In this document: positions 61,187 to 64,000 of the stretch, piece after piece
How positions within the stretch are numbered: position 1 is the stretch's first letter
Layout: every line of letters starts with the position of its first letter
Source: Bacillota bacterium
GTDB taxonomy: Bacteria; Bacillota_I; Bacilli_A; RF39; UBA660
Assembly: GCA_015059435.1 (NCBI GenBank)
Contig: SVAJ01000002.1
Location: 212,024-276,023, forward strand
DNA length: 64,000 nucleotides
Reading direction: 5' to 3'
Program-made: the position numbers and the translations under genes
The notes under the pieces: model-generated
Database searches by the model: none
Seen by the model: the letters and a program-made list of their open reading frames with translations, nothing else
What the model was told of the DNA's origin: nothing

Positions 61187-62555
61187 AATAATAAAAGAAA
61201 TAGCTAGTTATGATAAAGTATTAATATTGGGTTTTGGTAGAGAAGGAAAATCTACTTATAACTTAATTAGAAAATATTTAAAAGATAAGTTTTTATATAT
61301 AGCTGACTTAAATACTAAGTTATTAGATAATAATAGTTATTTATGTGATGATAAAAATTTGGAAGTTATCTTAGGAGATAATTATTTAGATAATTTAGGT
61401 GAATATGATTTAATTATTAAAGCTCCTGGAGTTAATTTTAAGAATGTAGAGTACGAAAGTTTTCAAGATAAAATAACATATCAATCTGATTTGTTCTTAA
61501 AATATGCTGATTGTATGACAATTGGTGTTACTGGTACTAAAGGTAAAAGTACTACTAGTTCTTTGATTAATTATATTTTATCTAATACTATGGATAATGT
61601 TATATTTGTAGGAAATATTGGTATTCCAATATTTGATAAGATTGAGGAAATGAATAGTAAGAGTATAGTAGTAATTGAACTTGGAGTACATCAATTACAA
61701 TTTATTAAATCTTCTCCTAAGATAAGTATATTATTAAATTTATATGAAGAACATTTAGATTTATATAAGAGTTATGATGTATATAAAAATTCTAAACTTA
61801 ATATATTTAAATATCAAAAAGATAGAGACTATAAAATATGGGGATTAGATAGTGTTGATTCTTATAATAGTTTTGTAGACGGTCCTAATACTTATACTTT
61901 TTCTACTGATTTAGATAAAGTTAAAAATGGTGTATTTATTGATAGTAATGGATTATATTTAGTTAAAGATAATAATAAAGAGTTAATATATTCTAAATCT
62001 AGAACTAGAAAATTATTAGGAGATCATAATTTATATAATATTGCGGCTAGTTTATGTGTATGTGATATTTTAGGTGTTCCTTGTGATAGAGTATTGGATT
62101 TAATAGATGAATTTAATCCACTTGAGCATAGAATGGAGTATGTTGGTAAATATAAGGAAATTGACTTTTATAATGATTCAATTGCAACTATTCCAGAGGC
62201 AGCTATTAATTGTTTAAAATCAATTTCTAATGCTGAAACATTTATAGTAGGTGGTATGGATAGAGGAGTAGATTTATCTACGTTAATTAATTATTTAAAA
62301 ACTAGTAATATAAAGACTTGTATTTGTTTAAAAGATACTGGTTATATGATTGCAGATGAGTTAAATAAATTAAATAGTAATATTAAAACTATTAAAGTTA
62401 ATGATATGGAAGAAGCTGTAAGAGAAGCTTATTTAAATACAACTAGTGGTATGGCATGTGTTTTATCACCGGCTGCAGCTAGTTATAATGTTTATAAGAA
62501 TTTTGAAGAGCGTGGAAAAGATTATAAAAATTGGATTGAAAAGCTAAGTAAATAA
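61176..62555 (+). CDS. murD: MurD-type UDP-MurNAc-L-Ala:glutamate ligase (probable MurD2)
   Basis: MurD adds glutamate to UDP-MurNAc-L-Ala. The N-terminal Rossmann domain (KVLILGFGREGKSTYNLI) and APGV near 90 are followed by the ATP loop GVTGTKGKSTTSSLI near 118, GNIGIP near 150, LYEEHLDLY near 190, LLGDHNLYNIAA near 278, and the C-terminal NDSIATIPEA and GGMDRGVD. The motif near 168 reads ELGVHQLQF instead of the common ELSSFQL. The overlap with murL suggests it takes L-Glu (MurD2 type); that is inference. Length is 459 residues. Confidence 0.87.
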   Translation: MIDKIIKEIASYDKVLILGFGREGKSTYNLIRKYLKDKFLYIADLNTKLLDNNSYLCDDKNLEVILGDNYLDNLGEYDLIIKAPGVNFKNVEYESFQDKITYQSDLFLKYADCMTIGVTGTKGKSTTSSLINYILSNTMDNVIFVGNIGIPIFDKIEEMNSKSIVVIELGVHQLQFIKSSPKISILLNLYEEHLDLYKSYDVYKNSKLNIFKYQKDRDYKIWGLDSVDSYNSFVDGPNTYTFSTDLDKVKNGVFIDSNGLYLVKDNNKELIYSKSRTRKLLGDHNLYNIAASLCVCDILGVPCDRVLDLIDEFNPLEHRMEYVGKYKEIDFYNDSIATIPEAAINCLKSISNAETFIVGGMDRGVDLSTLINYLKTSNIKTCICLKDTGYMIADELNKLNSNIKTIKVNDMEEAVREAYLNTTSGMACVLSPAAASYNVYKNFEERGKDYKNWIEKLSK

Positions 62556-62566
62556 TAGGTGAATAT

Positions 62567-63133
62567 ATGGATACAAAGTTTTATAAAATTGTAAGGCCGG
62601 TAGTTAAATTCTTAGTAAAAGTATTATTTCGGGTAGAAGTAGTTGGAATTGATAATATTCCTAAAGATGGAGGAGTTGTGCTTGCGGGTAATCATACTAA
62701 ATGGTTAGATCCAGTTATGTTGGTTGGAGTATGTCCTCGTCAAGTTCATTTTCTTGCGAAAGATACATTGTTTAAAGGAATAGTTGGTGTTATTGTTAAA
62801 GGTATGGGAGCAATCCCGGTTAATAGACGTATACATGATAAGAATGCTTTAAAAGAAGCGGAAAAAAGATTAAATAATAATATAGTTGTTGGAGTATTTC
62901 CGGAAGGAACTATTAATAGAACAAAAGATATAATTATGCCATTTAAAATAGGGGCTGTTAAGATGAGTTATGATACTTCTAGTAAATTAGTTCCTTTTGT
63001 TATTACTGGTAAATATAAATTATTTAGAAAAAGTATAAAAATAGAGTTTTTAAGAAGTAGAAAAATTAGTGGAGATTTAACTTTAGAAAATAAGAAATTA
63101 GAAGATATAATAAGTAAAAAGTTGGAGGCTTAA
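62567..63133 (+). CDS. PlsC-type acyltransferase 1
   Basis: 1-Acyl-glycerol-3-phosphate acyltransferase family. The catalytic GNHTKWLDPVML motif (NHx4D) is near residue 41, VNRRIHDKNALKEA near 83 and the FPEGTINR motif near 107. The 188-residue protein is short, with one N-terminal hydrophobic segment. It follows murD by 11 bases and is directly followed by a paralogue, forming an operon with murL-murD. Confidence 0.87.
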   Translation: MDTKFYKIVRPVVKFLVKVLFRVEVVGIDNIPKDGGVVLAGNHTKWLDPVMLVGVCPRQVHFLAKDTLFKGIVGVIVKGMGAIPVNRRIHDKNALKEAEKRLNNNIVVGVFPEGTINRTKDIIMPFKIGAVKMSYDTSSKLVPFVITGKYKLFRKSIKIEFLRSRKISGDLTLENKKLEDIISKKLEA

Positions 63134-63134
63134 T

Positions 63135-63728
63135 ATGAGTAAAGACAAGATGTATATTTATAAAATGTTAAAACCAATATTAGGACCTATTTTTAAGTTT
63201 TATTATAATCCAACTATTATTGGTAAAGAAAATATTCCTAAAGAAGGTAGATTACTAATAGTTGGTAATCATAAACATTTATATGATCAATGTTTAGCGA
63301 TTATATCTACTAAAAGACCAATTCATTATATGGCTAAAAAAGAATATTTTGATGGTAAAATGGCATGGTTTTTTAAATCAGTTGGATGTATTCCTGTAGA
63401 TAGAAGTAAGAAAGATAATAATGCGACTAATAGTGCATTGGAAGTATTGAATAATAATTTTGTTTTAGGGTTATTTCCAGAAGGAACTAGAAATAAGACA
63501 AATAAAAAATTATTACCATTTAAATTTGGAGCAGTTTCTATGGCTAATAAAACGGATAGTTATATACTTCCGTTTGGAATTAGTGGAGATTATAAATTTA
63601 GAAGTGAAAATTTGGTTGTTAAGTTTGGTAAACCATATAAAGTTAGTAATGATTTAGAAAAAGAAAATAAGAAGTTAGAGAGTATTGTTTCTAAACTTAT
63701 TGATGAAGCAAAAAATAGTGGTAAATAG
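63135..63728 (+). CDS. PlsC-type acyltransferase 2
   Basis: The 197-residue protein has the GNHKHLYDQCLAI motif (NHx4D) near residue 41, VDRSKKDNNATNSA near 86 and FPEGTRNK near 110. It shares with its neighbour the start (KMLKPILGPIFKFYYNPTIIGKENIPKEG). It is likely a second lysophosphatidic-acid-type acyltransferase with a different acyl or head-group choice; which one makes phosphatidic acid cannot be told. It begins one base after the first, with a GGAGGC site. Confidence 0.87.
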   Translation: MSKDKMYIYKMLKPILGPIFKFYYNPTIIGKENIPKEGRLLIVGNHKHLYDQCLAIISTKRPIHYMAKKEYFDGKMAWFFKSVGCIPVDRSKKDNNATNSALEVLNNNFVLGLFPEGTRNKTNKKLLPFKFGAVSMANKTDSYILPFGISGDYKFRSENLVVKFGKPYKVSNDLEKENKKLESIVSKLIDEAKNSGK

Positions 63729-63740
63729 TGTAAAGTATTA

Positions 63741-63770
63741 GAAGTTACGAGCAAGTTAACTTCTTTTTTA
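63741..63770 (+). terminator. Terminator after the acyltransferase operon
   Basis: GAAGTTA / TAACTTC 7-bp stem with a 9-base loop and a T run of 6. Confidence 0.75.
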
Positions 63771-63794
63771 TGTTATTATGTAGATGGTGGTAAC

Positions 63795-64000
63795 ATGAAA
63801 AAGAATAATAATTTTGGTAAAGATAATAAATATAAATTATATAGAACAATGTATGAAATAATTCATCCAACTATTTCTAAAAAGAATATTTCTAATTACA
63901 GAATAGTATTAGATGATGGCATTGCACCTATTAGAGTGTTTTATCCTAATAAAGTTTCTAAACTTGATTCTGTTATTATTTATATTCCAGGTGAATTACA
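63795..64000 (+). CDS. Alpha/beta-hydrolase/esterase-like protein (partial, 5' end)
   Basis: An open frame from the ATG at 63795 (GATGGTGG site) runs off the right edge with about 68 residues visible. The end DSVIIYIPGEL resembles the first strand and oxyanion region of acetyl-esterase/lipase alpha/beta hydrolases (VIxxHGG-type; here IPGE). The catalytic serine lies outside the window, so the assignment is tentative. Confidence 0.45.
   Translation, partial: MKKNNNFGKDNKYKLYRTMYEIIHPTISKKNISNYRIVLDDGIAPIRVFYPNKVSKLDSVIIYIPGEL

Noticed and set aside
1..64000. Mycoplasma-type genetic code (TGA = Trp)
   Set aside because: The AT-rich composition suggests it, but TGA terminates clear genes (mutL, DUF421, uvrC-region and prepilin 11) and Trp residues in motifs are TGG.
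1..64000. CRISPR array, prophage or insertion sequence
   Set aside because: No regular direct repeats with spacers, no phage structural or integrase genes, and no transposase were seen. The gene repetition is due to pilin and DUF6020 paralogues.

Overview
The window is a densely packed, very AT-rich segment of a low-GC Gram-positive (monoderm) chromosome. TGA is used as a normal stop (for example at 20170-20172 and 47672-47674) and tryptophans are TGG, so this is the standard bacterial code and not the mycoplasma code. An intact sporulation sigma factor (sigK), homologues of YlbJ, SirA and YrzE/TIGR04086, and several Bacillus-type gene neighbourhoods (murG-murB-divIB-ftsA-ftsZ, yqeG-yqeH, dnaG-rpoD-trmK, tkt-sirA-yneF, mutL-miaA, ylbJ/ylbL) point to an endospore-forming member of the Bacilli. 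My guess is one of the uncultured gut lineages close to the former Tenericutes; that placement is inference.

Layout. 1-6.6 kb: cell wall and division (murG end, murB, divIB, ftsA, ftsZ, murE) interrupted by a reverse arginase-fold gene that has lost metal ligands. 6.7-12.3 kb: VanZ, a flippase, a secreted TasA/camelysin-like protein, sigK and a polysaccharide deacetylase. 12.3-17.4 kb: housekeeping (yqeG, yqeH, dnaG, rpoD, trmK). 17.4-21.4 kb: a ClpX-like ATPase with a foreign N-terminal domain, membrane proteins and a secreted glycoside-hydrolase-like protein. 21.4-33.9 kb: the accessory core, with nine type IV prepilin-like genes, two large DUF6020-type membrane proteins plus a short paralogue, a membrane-anchored phosphatase and nfo. 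34-39.7 kb: a class B PBP, an M15 peptidase, two tRNAs, an orphan MvaI/BcnI-type endonuclease and small unknowns. 39.8-49.4 kb: tkt-sirA-yneF, uvrC, a tenth prepilin, mutL, miaA. 49.4-52.6 kb: a PilB/ComGA-type ATPase with a long Pro/Gln-rich tail, divergent from two more prepilins. 52.5-64 kb: ylbJ, ylbL, tRNA-Met, a diguanylate cyclase, uvsE, tRNA-Gln(CUG)-gltX, a second TasA-like gene, a murL-murD pair, two plsC-like acyltransferases and the start of an esterase-like gene.

How the genes may work together. Twelve prepilin-like genes with one assembly ATPase suggest a diversified type IV pilus or pseudopilus. Seven of the nine prepilins in the main cluster, plus the one at 45.5 kb, carry cysteines placed so that a disulfide is plausible. 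The polytopic DUF6020 proteins and the phosphatase lying among the pilin genes may modify the pilins or the surface; that is inference. No PilC/ComGB platform protein or prepilin peptidase is visible here, so the system must be completed elsewhere. The murL-murD overlap suggests that D-glutamate enters peptidoglycan by adding L-Glu and then epimerising it. Genes for DNA repair (nfo, uvrC, mutL, uvsE) and for sporulation are scattered through the window.
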